Shown here: positions 1 through 9,054 of the stretch, in pieces | How the letters are laid out: every line of letters starts with the position of its first letter | How positions within the stretch are numbered: the first letter of the stretch is position 1 | Assembly (NCBI GenBank): GCA_001430745.1 | Contig: KQ482032.1 | Span: forward strand, 94,419-110,171 | Reading direction: 5' to 3' | From: Auxenochlorella pyrenoidosa | Lineage: Eukaryota; Chlorophyta; Trebouxiophyceae; Chlorellales; Chlorellaceae | Length of the DNA: 15,753 bases | Notes under the pieces: generated by a model | Databases searched by the model: none | The model's input: the letters and a program-made list of their open reading frames with translations, nothing else | Told to the model about the DNA's origin: nothing | Program-made: the position numbers and the translations under genes

Positions 1-60
1 ACCCCACCCCACCCCCACACCCCACCCCACACACACACAACACCACCCCATCCCACCCGA
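1..60. repeat. C/A-rich simple sequence (intronic)
   Basis: Imperfect (CCCCA)n and (CA)n tract at the left edge. It lies inside the intron that precedes the first exon of symporter copy A, and its C-richness is typical of the 3' ends of introns in this window. Confidence 0.8.
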
Positions 61-74
61 TCCCCTTCCTGCAG

Positions 75-1964
75 GCTATCATCTTTTATGGTGGGCTTGC
101 AAGGCAGTATGGCATGCACGGGCTCGTCTTCATAGCCTCAGAGCCGTGGCGGGTGCCACTCAGGACCTCCTGCATGCAGTTGAAAATTGGTGCTGCCGGT
201 TGCCAGCCCAGTGGACACACAAATCGAAGATCTGGCCTGCCTCCCTCCCCCTGCAGCCCCCATCATGTTTGACTCCTTTTCAGCAACGTCTGCCGCCCTG
301 CTGAATGCCGTCATCATTGGTGCGTGGCAGACGGCTGGGCAAGGGCGGGACGAAGTCTCCGCAAGCCGCCGCGGGCGCTCCTGGGGCGCGTTCCTGGCTG
401 CAAAGAGCGGCGGGGTCACGGTACAAGCAGGCAGTGGGGCTGTCTGCGACCCCCGCCCCCCCGGCAAAGGGTGCAGCTCTCTCCAATGCTGTCCCTCCTG
501 CTGTGCTCCAGCCAGGCCGCGGCTGCCCCGCACCTGCTGCTCCGCAGGCAGCGTCAACGTGGCGGGCACATTCGTGGGGCTGGCGCTGGTAGACCGTTGG
601 GGGCGGCGGCCGCTCCTGCTTGAGGGCGGCCTGCAGATGTTGCTAAGCCAGGTGGGGCGTGGAGCGATTAGGTGCAGGGCAAACGGGAGGCAGTGCGGAA
701 GGCAGATGCAGGTCGCAAAGAACGCAGGCTTGGATGGGGTATCATGCCTGCTGGCACATCGCCAAGCAGAACCGGCATGCCTTCCTGGCCGCTTGCAGGA
801 GCAGGGGAACGAGGAGGTGTGCCGCAGTTCACTGTAAAAGTTTGTTGACTGGGTCGATGCTGCACCCGCGCCCCCCCCCCCCTCCCCCCCCCCTGCAGGT
901 GGCCACCGGGGTCATCCTGGGGTCGGCCTACAGCGCCGCCAGCTCGCTAAGCAAGGGCACCGCGGCGGCGGCCCTCGCCTGCATATGCGTGTTTGTGCTG
1001 GGCTTCTCCTGGAGCTGGTGGGTGGGGGGCCCGGTGGGGGGGCAGGACAGGCGGCGCCAAACTGGGAAGGGGTTGGGAGGCCCGCGGGGTTGGGGGGGCG
1101 GAGCCGGTTTGTGCTGTTGCCACGTCCCAGCCGGCTGTCCTGGACATGCTCGGCTGGGCGCTGGCCGGCCACGGCTGAACGTCTGTCCCCCCCCCCCCCC
1201 CCCCCGCCCCTCTCCCGCGGCGCAGGGGCCCCATCGTGTGGGTGCTGGGCGCCGAGGTGCAGACCCTGGACACGCGCACCTCGGGCATGAGCGCCGTGGT
1301 GTTTGCCAACTACCTGCTCAGCTTTGCGATTGGTGAGCGCAGGGCCGCTGGGCGCAGGCTTTCGAGGGGCCGGTTGCTGCCCAGATTACCTCCCGCTGCT
1401 TTTCACATGCAGACAAGCGACCGTGCGGTTGCGCAGCCTGGCCCTCCCAGCATGCCGCCGCCCCGGCCCCGCCCCCGCCTGGCCCCGCCCTGCTGCAGGC
1501 CAGGCCTTCCTGTCCATGCTGTGCTCCATGAAGTATTACGCCTTCATCTTCTTCGCTGGGTGGAACCTCTTCATGACCGCCTTTGTCTTCGCGCTGCTGC
1601 CAGGCGAGGCGCGGGCTGGCAGGGCAGAGGTCCGTGGGTGCTCGGCCGTGCGCTGCGCCTGTCGTCGTCAGGTGGTGGGGTGCCCACTCACCTTCTGCCT
1701 CGGTACTCAGCCCATCAGCAGCTCCCCACACCTCTGTGGTTCCTCGCACAACCCCCCGCAGAGACCAAGGGCATCCCGCTGGAGGACACCGCCTACGCCT
1801 GCCTGTTTGCACGGCACCCCGTGTGGCGGCGCGTCATGGGCAAGGCGGGCAGGCAGGTGCTGGAGCGGGAGGCGTTCCGGGCGGCGGCCTGGCGGCAGGC
1901 ACAGGGGGAGGAGGGGGGCGACCTGCGCGACCTGGCGCGCTACTACGAGACGCTGGGGCTGTGA
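75..1964 (+). CDS. HUP-type H+/hexose symporter, copy A (5' partial, 3' half)
   Basis: Plasma-membrane proton/monosaccharide symporter of the MFS sugar-porter family, closest in style to Chlorella HUP and plant STP proteins. Model: join(75..90, 257..319, 548..651, 899..1017, 1226..1332, 1499..1603, 1762..1964), 238 residues. These cover about transmembrane helices 7-12 plus the cytosolic tail; earlier exons lie left of the window. Visible family marks are AIIFYAP, the VNV asparagine in helix 8, [27 protein letters not shown] and PETKG. Every exon has the same length and phase as its counterpart in the downstream copy. The last intron starts with GC, not GT (donor at 1604). The usual WLIPSEIF motif reads WVLGAEVQ here. 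Family assignment is firm; the transported sugar cannot be read from sequence. Confidence 0.92.
1604..1761 (+). other. GC-AG intron (last intron of symporter copy A)
   Basis: The donor reads CAG|GCGAGG and the acceptor CCCGCAG. Only this junction produces the conserved P-ETKG motif in frame, with codon GAG split after its first base. The matching intron of copy B (6795-6968) also has a GC donor. Confidence 0.85.
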
Positions 1965-2523
1965 CGCCGCGCGTGCAGCTGCAGGGGAGGCGGGGGGGGG
2001 GGGGGGCGGGATGTGGCGCCTCCTCGTCTCCCCATCCTGTGCACTGCCCTGGAGCATGTCAGCCAGAGCCTTCGGTTTTGCCCTTGAAGCAACACTTAAC
2101 TTCCATCTACAAGCGATGCTGTACAATTCAACTACTCAGAATTGTACCCTCCTTTACCCCGACTTCTCTGGAATCTCCGCCATGAACCCTCCGCTCGCTG
2201 TTAGCATCCTGTCCTGTCTTTTGCCGCTCACCCTTCTGTTTCCTTCTGTGCCACCAATTTTCCGACCAAAGTTTTGACCCAAAGTGTGTATGAACTGCTT
2301 CGCTGGCAAGGCAGAGTGCCGGACTCGCAAGGCGCCAGCTGCTTTGTGCACCTCGCTGAGAGGCACCGCACCTGCAAGTGCACAGCAGGCAGGAAGCAAG
2401 ACAGAGACGTCCGAGGCTTCACAAACAAGAGCGGCCGAGCTTTTGCGTCCAGACAGCCCTCGACACGCCGGGCAGTCCCCGGTCTGCTCAGACACAGGGA
2501 AGGCGTAAGAACAGAGCAGCCGG
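1965..2523. other. Intergenic region between the two symporter copies
   Basis: It holds the 3' UTR of copy A and the promoter/5' UTR of copy B. The first roughly 35 bases after the stop, including a G-run near 1990-2006, are almost identical to the sequence after the stop of copy B, so the duplicated or converted tract reaches past the coding region. I find no TGTAA; TGTAC occurs at two places (near 2118 and 2142). No convincing TATA box and no further gene are seen. Confidence 0.6.
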
Positions 2524-5500
2524 ATGGACAAGTGGGTGCCTGCCGGGCCTCACAATGACGTCGGCGGCGCCAGCAGCGGCGCAGCTGCCGCCACTGCTGC
2601 ATTTGCGTCCGACAAGGCCCCCCTCCTGGACAAGAAGGCCAAGGCTGGACCCACGGGTCGGGCGGCGCACTACACAGGGCGCATGACCCTCTACGTTTTA
2701 GTGGTTGCCCTGGTGTCAGCCACAGGGGGCATGCTCTTCGGGTGAGGTGGCGTGGAGGCACCTGGCTGTCCAGACTCACAACCTGCCAATGAATGCTCGT
2801 TAGATGCCCTTGCCAGCCGGTCAGCCTGCTGGCATATGTTCCATGTTGATGAGGGGCGGGGCTGTAGGCTGACCTGCAATACTATGCTGCTGTGCGTGCA
2901 GGTTTGATGTCGGCATCGTGGGCGGGGTGGAGGCAAGTGCCCCCTGCTCTCCCTTGCCAGTCCATCCCTTGCTGCCCGAAGACTTGTGCCGCTTGCTGCA
3001 TCCCGGGAGCAAGCTTCTCGTTGACAGCATGTGCAGAGATGCTGCGCTCACCTGCGTGCACATGCTGCGTGCGCAGGCTGCCGGCGCCCTGATGGCCGAC
3101 CCTGCAGGATTGTTGCTTTTTTCGCCCGGGCCCCCTGCCTTGCCTGCAGGCCATGGCATCCTTCCAGGAGCAGTTCTTCCCGGAGATCTACCAGCGCTCG
3201 ATTGCCGGGCAAAAGGACACTGACCCATGTGAGCAGCCCCCCCGCAGGCTCCACGAATGCCTTGCCCGCCTGCCTGCATGCCTGCTGGCCGCCTGGCTCC
3301 CTGTTGCGGCCTGTGTGTCTGGCATGGTTGGGAGGGCGGCAGGCGCCTGCAGTCATAGCTCTCCCCTAATGACCCGGCCTTGTGCCGGCCCATACCTGTG
3401 CTGACACCCCCACCCCCACCCGGTCCCCAGACTGCAAGTACCACGACACCCGGCTGCAGCTGTTCAGTGCCATCATGTTCCTGTCGGGGGCGGTCATCTC
3501 CATTCCCGCGGGGCTGATAGCGCGTCGCTTTGGGCGCAAGGTGCGGGCAGGCTGGTCTGCTCGAGCAGCTCTTTGCTCCACGACGAATGGACCTGGCCAG
3601 GGCGTGCCTTCCGGCTCCACTGCCGGCCCAACAGCGCGCTTATCTCCCCAGCTGCGGCTCAATGCTGCCAGGAAATGAGGCTCCTGGCTGCTCCGCTCAC
3701 GCACATGGGATTCCTTGTTTCCACCGTTGCAGGTGTCAATGCTGGGCTCTGGCTGCTGCTTCCTGCTGGGCGCAGGGCTGCAGGCGGGGGCGCACTCCCT
3801 GGTGCAGCTGATCATCGGGCGCTGCATCCTGGGATTTGGCGTGGGTGAGCGGGGTCGACGGGTAGGGCTCGGTCGCTTCGGCTGGTCACAGCCCATGGGC
3901 AGCGCCGGTGCTCATGTCCTGGCTTCAAGGAAGTTCCTGGAAGCCAGGAGGCCCGGACACTGCCAATCCAGCAGCAAATGGACGCCAGCCTGGGCCATGA
4001 ACCCCGGAAGCCCAGCTGCTTGCGCTCGGGATCTGCCTACTAGATAGTATCCCATGCTGCCCTGCCCCGCTGCCGCTGCCCCAGGCACCGCTGCGTCTGT
4101 CGTCCCCGTGTACATCAGCGAGGTGGCGCCCTACGCCAGCAGGGGCGGGCTGGCCTACCTGTTCCAGGCAGGGCGCTGAAGAGACGGGCGTTTTAGGGCA
4201 ATAGCAACCTGGCCGCGAGGCAGCTTGCAGAGCTGGCCTTGCTTCCCACTGCCTACTGCTCCTGAAAGCTACCCGGTTCGCTGTGCTGTGCCTCAGCCCG
4301 CCGACACCCTCATCCCCAGACCCTCGTCCTGCAGCTGGCTGTCACAGCAGGCATCCTGGCAGCACAGGTGGCCTCATGTGGCAGGGGCGGGGCAAGAATG
4401 AGCAGCAGCCTGAGGGCTTGACTGGCATAGCAGCAGCTTGCCCTGGCGCAAATGATTCAGCTGGAGAGGGGGCGCAGCGCGTGTGGTCAGCAGATGCTTG
4501 TCAAAACTCGTCAAGACGCAGATGGGGTGCTGCTCCCGCACACCGCCAACTTCACTTTCCATTGACCCCCCCCCCCCCCCCCGCCAGCTGGTCAACTACG
4601 GCGCGCAGTACATCCCGGGCTGGGGGTGGCGGCTGTCGCTGGGCCTGGCCGCCATGCCCGCCTGCGTGCTGTGCCTGGGCGGCCTGGTGCTGCCCGAGTC
4701 GCCGTCCTACCTGCTGGAGCGGGGGCGCTGGGCAGAGGGCAGGGCGGTGCTGCAGATGCTGCGCGGCACGGACGAGGTGGGTGGGGCACGGGTTTGCTCG
4801 ATGGGGGCCTGGGCTGTATGTGGCGTGTTTGGTGGAGCGCTCTCATGCCATGGCCGCTGTCCATGCCGCATCTTATTCCTTGCTCCCCCACGACAGGTGG
4901 ACGCCGAGTATGCAGACATCTGCGATGCAGCCAGGGCATCCGCCCGCGTGTCAGCCTGGCAGGTGCGAAGCACTGCGGCCCGCAAGTTCCCGGGCCCGCA
5001 GGGCGACACCGCTCCTGCTCTGCTGTCAGTGTCTTCCTGCGGATCAACCAGCCTGCTGCAGGTGAACCAGCCAGCTGCCTCCCGCTCCCGCCTCAGTCGT
5101 GGAAGAACCTGGTGGCCCGCCACAACCTGCCCATGACCATCATGTCAACGGTGCTGGCCTTCCTGCAGCAGCTGACGGGCATCAACGTGAGCGAAGCCGC
5201 CTGGGGCTGCTTGGCAGGCCAGCCAGGGCTGGCGTGCATGCACTTACCAGCCAAATTTATCCAGCCCCGAGCTGCCGTGCTCAGATGGCCTGGCTCTGAA
5301 CCACAGCTGCTCCCTGGTTTCCCTCACGCTTGCAGGCCATCATCTTCTATGGTGCGTCCTGTGCACAATGCCTGCCTGCCTGCCTGCCTGCCTTGCTGGG
5401 ATCATCTGCAGACAGCTACTACTGCAACTGAAGCTTCCTGGGTCCTGCCCCGGCCCTGCAGCCCCCATCATGTTTGACTCTTTCAGCAAGAGCACGGCCG

Positions 5501-7171
5501 CCCTGCTGAACGCCGTCATCATTGGTGGGCGGGGCTTGCGACTCGCCAGCCCTTCTGCCAGCCCTACCAGCAGGGCATCGACCCTCCAGCACCTCTTTCA
5601 TGCTGGCTTTATGCTGGATGCAGGTTCTTGATAGCTTTTTCTGTCCACCCTAAACCAGGTGCACGCCACTGCTGGTTTTGGGTGGACAGAGAAAAGCTAT
5701 CAAACATGCGCCTCTCCCAGGCTGACGCCAGCCCGGCCCGCTGCAGGCGGCGTGAACGTGGTGGGAACCCTGGTGGGCATGCCGCTGGTGGACCGAGTGG
5801 GCAGGAGGCCCCTGCTGCTGGAGGGCGGCCTGCAGATGCTGCTGAGCCAGGTGGGGCCCTTTACCATGCCCTGCCCTCCTTGGGCAGCGGGAGCACGTCC
5901 CGAGGTGGGCTGCTCACCTGTGGATCGGTCGCGGCGAGTTCCCCTGGCTGAGTGCCGAGTGCTACGCACCGACACCGCCCCCGTCAGATCGCCACGTGCG
6001 CCATCCTGGGCGCCGGCTTCAACTCCAGCAGCACGCTGAGCAAGGGCACCGCCGTGGCGGCCCTGGTCATGATCTGCCTCTTCATCTCGGGCTTCTCCTG
6101 GAGCTGGTGGGAGGGCGGGCGCTGCATAGGGGGCCTTGCAGCCGCTGTTCCCCCACGCCAGCACTGCGCAGAAAGCCAGCGCCAAGGTGCTGATGGATGC
6201 TGCAAGCTTTCGTGAAGCCAGAAACGCTCTAAGGCGCCGGCTGGCCCTGCCCCAGTCTCTCTATCTGCTGCATAGCCCCCTCCCCCCCCCTCCCCCCCCG
6301 GTGCGGCGCAGGGGCCCCATCGTGTGGGTGCTGGGCGCCGAGGTGCAGACCCTGGACACGCGCACCTCAGGCATGAGCGCCGTGGTGTTTGCCAACTACA
6401 TCTCCTCATTCATCATCGGTGGGGGGGTGGGGGGTGGGGGGGGCGAGCGGACGGCCGGCTCCCTCGCCTGGCCTCGCCCGGCGCCGCCTGCCCGCCGTCT
6501 CCCTGGGCCTGAATGAGCTCATGGCCCCCACTGTCATGCCTTGCCGCAGCCTGCGTGGCAGCAAAGGATCTCACACGTCCGATCGGGCGCCGCATGCTCG
6601 CCGATCTGCTTCTGCGTCTGGCCAATGTTGGGGCCCACCAATCCAACTGGCCTGCCACCCTGCCTCCTCCTGCTTGCAACCCCCTGCAGGCCAGGCCTTC
6701 CTGTCCATGCTGTGCAGCATGAAGTACTTTGTGTTCCTGTTCTTCGCCTCCTGGAACATCTTCATGACCCTGCTCGTCTACTTTCTGCTGCCAGGCAAGG
6801 GGGCAGGTTTTCATTTGGCTGCCTGCCAGGCACCGCTTCCCCATGGGGCAGCGAATCTGCCTGCTGGTCGTCTGGGCCAGGCCATTCTTCGATCGCTCTG
6901 CACCTGCCCACTCCCTTATCGTTCGATTGGCTGCCTGTCTGCCGCCGCCCCCCCCCCCCCCCCCGCAGAGACCAAGGGCATCCCGCTGGAGGACACCGCT
7001 TACGCCTGCCTGTTTGCGCGGCACCCCGTGTGGCGGCGCGTCATGGGCAAGGCGGGCAGGCAGGTGCTGGAGCGGGAGGCGTTCCGGGCGGCAGCCTGGC
7101 GGCAGGCGCAGGGGGCGGAGGGGGGCGACCTGCGAGACCTGGCGCGCTACTACGAGACGCTGGGGCTGTGA
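2524..7171 (+). CDS. HUP-type H+/hexose symporter, copy B (complete, 17 exons)
   Basis: MFS sugar porter predicted to import hexose with a proton across the plasma membrane. Model: join(2524..2741, 2902..2932, 3150..3228, 3431..3540, 3733..3844, 4085..4167, 4335..4367, 4588..4776, 4897..4962, 5097..5186, 5336..5351, 5462..5524, 5747..5850, 5988..6106, 6312..6418, 6690..6794, 6969..7171), 1728 nt, 575 residues; HUP1 has about 534, and the excess is mostly an Ala-rich cytosolic N-terminus. Landmarks are GFDVGIVGG (D75, family proton site), RFGRK 142-146, GRCILGFG (R176), FQLAVTAG (Q211), PESP 258-261, QQLTGIN 331-337, VNV (N367), DRVGRR, SWSWGP and PETKG 508-512. C111 and C482 match the cysteine pair that locks the lid domain in plant STPs. 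Three introns are GC-AG. The ATG at 2524 gives the full N-terminus. The GAEVQ motif replaces the usual PSEIF. Confidence 0.93.
2933..3149 (+). other. GC-AG intron 2 of symporter copy B
   Basis: The donor GAG|GCAAGT is the ideal GC-type donor and pairs well with U1. The acceptor is TGCCTGCAG. The junction gives [15 protein letters not shown], which aligns with the HUP1 loop after helix 1. The nearby GT at 2937 would shift the frame. Confidence 0.85.
4168..4334 (+). other. GC-AG intron 6 of symporter copy B, with tandem acceptors
   Basis: The donor is CAG|GCAGGG. Two acceptors lie 15 nt apart and in the same frame, one ending at 4319 (CCCCAG) and one at 4334 (CCTGCAG). The second gives LFQ-LAVTAG, which matches HUP1 without a gap. 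The first would add five residues (TLVLQ). Confidence 0.75.
5336..5351 (+). other. 16-nt microexon (exon 11 of copy B)
   Basis: It encodes AIIFY plus the first base of the next codon, between introns of 149 and 110 nt. The counterpart in copy A (75-90) is also 16 nt and phase-identical. It is required to join QQLTGIN to APIMF, as in all HUP/STP proteins. Confidence 0.88.
5628..5703 (+). repeat. Long near-perfect inverted repeat inside intron 12 of copy B
   Basis: The left arm 5628-5658 and right arm 5672-5703 are reverse complements over about 31 bp, apart from roughly one mismatch and one extra base. They are separated by a 13-nt loop. The arms are A/T-richer than the surroundings. RNA from either strand would fold into a stable hairpin. 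It could be a small foldback element (MITE-like) or a small-RNA precursor. Confidence 0.85.
6795..6968 (+). other. GC-AG intron 16 of symporter copy B
   Basis: The donor is CAG|GCAAGG, and the acceptor follows a 17-C tract and CCCCGCAG. The join restores PETKG. It is the same position and type as the last intron of copy A. Confidence 0.88.
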
Positions 7172-7788
7172 CGCCGCGCGTGCAGCTGCAGGGGGGGCGG
7201 GGGGGGGCCTCTGCCTCGGAGGCACAACGCACACGACAGACGCCATGCCTGCTTTGATGCTGCCTGCATCGCTGCTGCTTGGAGCTAGTTGAGCTTCGCG
7301 GTTTTGTTTGTGCACCCGAGAACCTGTACCAACACTTGCTCTGATGTGCTGTAAGGAACAGAGCAGGGCACTTCAGCAAGGGGCAGAAGGCTGGCGGGCC
7401 TGCAATGTCTCATCCCGCTCGCTGCCCTGTTGGCGGGGCAGGCAACGCCGAGCACTGCAGTCCCGTGGGAGCAATGCCTGCAAGGTGACTAGCCCGCATT
7501 CTTCTGTCAGACATCCCTCTTGCCGTCATCTTCAATCCAAGGAGTGGACGCGAGACAAGGCAAGGGCGGGCTCCAGCCTTCGACTGTCTCCAAACCGTGT
7601 TCTGCATCCATGGGGAGGCTTTGAGCTGCAAGCCAACGAGTTGCACAGCACCCCTGGGCGCAGCCAGGTTGCCGCTGGGCTGATGGACCAGGCTGACTCG
7701 CCGCCCCCGCCGCCGCGGTCCCCCTCCTCCATCTTCCCTCCCTTCTTTAGGCAGCAACCTCCTGAACACTCCAGCCGGTGTAGGTACC
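7172..7788. other. Intergenic region between symporter copy B and the VHL-like gene
   Basis: The first part is the 3' UTR of copy B, with a G-rich run near 7191-7208 and TGTAA at 7350. The rest is the upstream region of the VHL-like gene. A strong pyrimidine-rich tract ends in TTCTTTAG at 7750, followed by an open frame to the ATG at 7789, so a 5' intron may end there (possible donor GTGACT at 7485). No other gene is seen. Confidence 0.5.
7350..7354 (+). terminator. TGTAA poly(A) signal of symporter copy B
   Basis: TGTAA about 180 nt after the stop codon. This is the standard chlorophyte polyadenylation signal. Confidence 0.6.
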
Positions 7789-8767
7789 ATGCCGACCGCG
7801 CCCGGCTCGGCACCGGGCCAGCCTGTGCAGCCTGTGCAGCAAGGCCACCGCAGCTGGGACCGGCGGGAGGCCACCGGCCTCGCCCTGGAGAATGGCAGCC
7901 AGGGCGCGGTGCACGTCTACTGGCTGGACGATGCTGGACACGAGGTCCGCTACTTTTGCCTGGAGCCGGGGGAGCGGGGCTACCTGGGCACCTGGACCTC
8001 CCACCCCTGGGTGTTTAGGGACGCCGCCGCCCCGCAGCGGCGCCTGGTAGTGCAGGACCAGCCGGTGTTCTACGCCCCCCGCCTGCCGCCCGGCGCGCCC
8101 AGCTTTGTGCGCTGGCGCGCGGTGATCCGCGAGCCGCGGCAGCAGCGCTGGGCCCCGGCGCTGCACTGCCTGGCAGACGCGCGGTTCCGCGGCGTGCCGC
8201 GTGCGCTGCTGCTGTGCCACCGCCGCCTGGCGGCCCTGCGGGCCGTGGCGCTGCCTGGCCGCGCCTGGCGCGGCCGCCTGCGCAGCAGCAGCTGGCTGGC
8301 GGCAGCCACGCTGGGTGACCTTCCGCAGGTTGGCAGTGCAGGGAGTGACGAGTATGCTTGGCATGCCCCATGTGGGAAGCAACTCCCTCTGCTAAAGGCG
8401 TTCAGCAGAAAGCGTGTGCACCTCGCGCCCTCCCTCCCTCTCTCGCCCACAGGAGCTGCTGCTGCCCATCCTGCAAGCGGCCGCGCCGGACGTCATCCTG
8501 CTCCTTGATCCCCCCCTGCCGGACGGGTTGGCCCCGGAAGAGCTGCCACCAGGCGCGGCTTCGCTCTTCCGGCTGGGCGAGGCACCGCTGCCGCTGCTGG
8601 CAGAGCCTCTGCAGCTGCTCATCAGTCTGCTGGTGCTCGGCCACGAGGAGGAGGAAGGGCAAGGGGCAGAGCAGCAGCAGGAGGAAGTGGTACCTCTGCA
8701 GCAACAGCAGCAGCAGCAGCAGCAGCAGCAACCCCCACTTGACCAGGGCCCGCAGCAGGAGCAGTAG
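7789..8767 (+). CDS. VHL beta-domain protein, possible hydroxyproline reader of an E3 ligase
   Basis: Model: join(7789..8328, 8453..8767), 284 residues; donor CAG|GTTGGC, acceptor CCCACAG, phase 0. Residues about 22-91 align with the beta domain of human pVHL. The hydroxyproline-pocket residues of pVHL (W88, Y98, S111, H115, W117) correspond at identical spacing to W45, Y55, T68, H72 and W74, and WVFRDAA (74-80) matches WLFRDAG. The middle is Arg/Ala/Leu-rich, and LPQELLLPIL across the splice junction resembles the start of an F-box. I cannot define a canonical BC-box. The C-terminus is acidic with 11 glutamines (263-273). pVHL is the substrate-binding subunit of a cullin-2 ubiquitin ligase; a ligase role here is inference. 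No upstream in-frame stop is seen back to a possible acceptor at 7750, so the N-terminus could be longer. Confidence 0.82.
8699..8731 (+). repeat. CAG/CAA tract coding for 11 glutamines
   Basis: Trinucleotide repeat in frame near the C-terminus of the VHL-like protein, with one CAA among the first units and one at the end. It is probably length-variable. Confidence 0.9.
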
Positions 8768-8825
8768 GAGCAGGACGACAGGGAGGGCAGCGGGCACTCT
8801 GCCACGGCCAGCAATTTTATGCGTC

Positions 8826-8830
8826 TGTAA
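8826..8830 (+). terminator. TGTAA poly(A) signal of the VHL-like gene
   Basis: TGTAA 58 nt after the TAG stop, in the 287-bp gap before the converging gene on the other strand. Confidence 0.65.
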
Positions 8831-9054
8831 CGCTTTGTCAGAAGAGCTCGAGCATGATTTGCAGATCGAAGGTCGATTTTCAAACAAGCAAGTTCGTTCT
8901 TGGGGAGGAGGTGATGTGGAAAGGAAGACTCAGAACTGGGAAACTGGCAGCCACTGGACACCTGCAAAGTAGAGACCTGCTGCCAATGCTAGCAGTCTGT
9001 AGACCCCAGGCTCCTGCCGGCAGAGAGCCATCATGCCAGGCGGCAAAGCCTCAG

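Noticed and set aside
187..837. Long plus-strand open frame across exons and introns of symporter copy A
   Set aside because: It reads the true exons out of frame or through introns; paralog comparison fixes the real exons.
3918..3948. Small inverted repeat (CCTGGCTTC / GAAGCCAGG) in intron 5 of copy B
   Set aside because: Nine-base arms with a 13-base loop are unremarkable in GC-rich introns.
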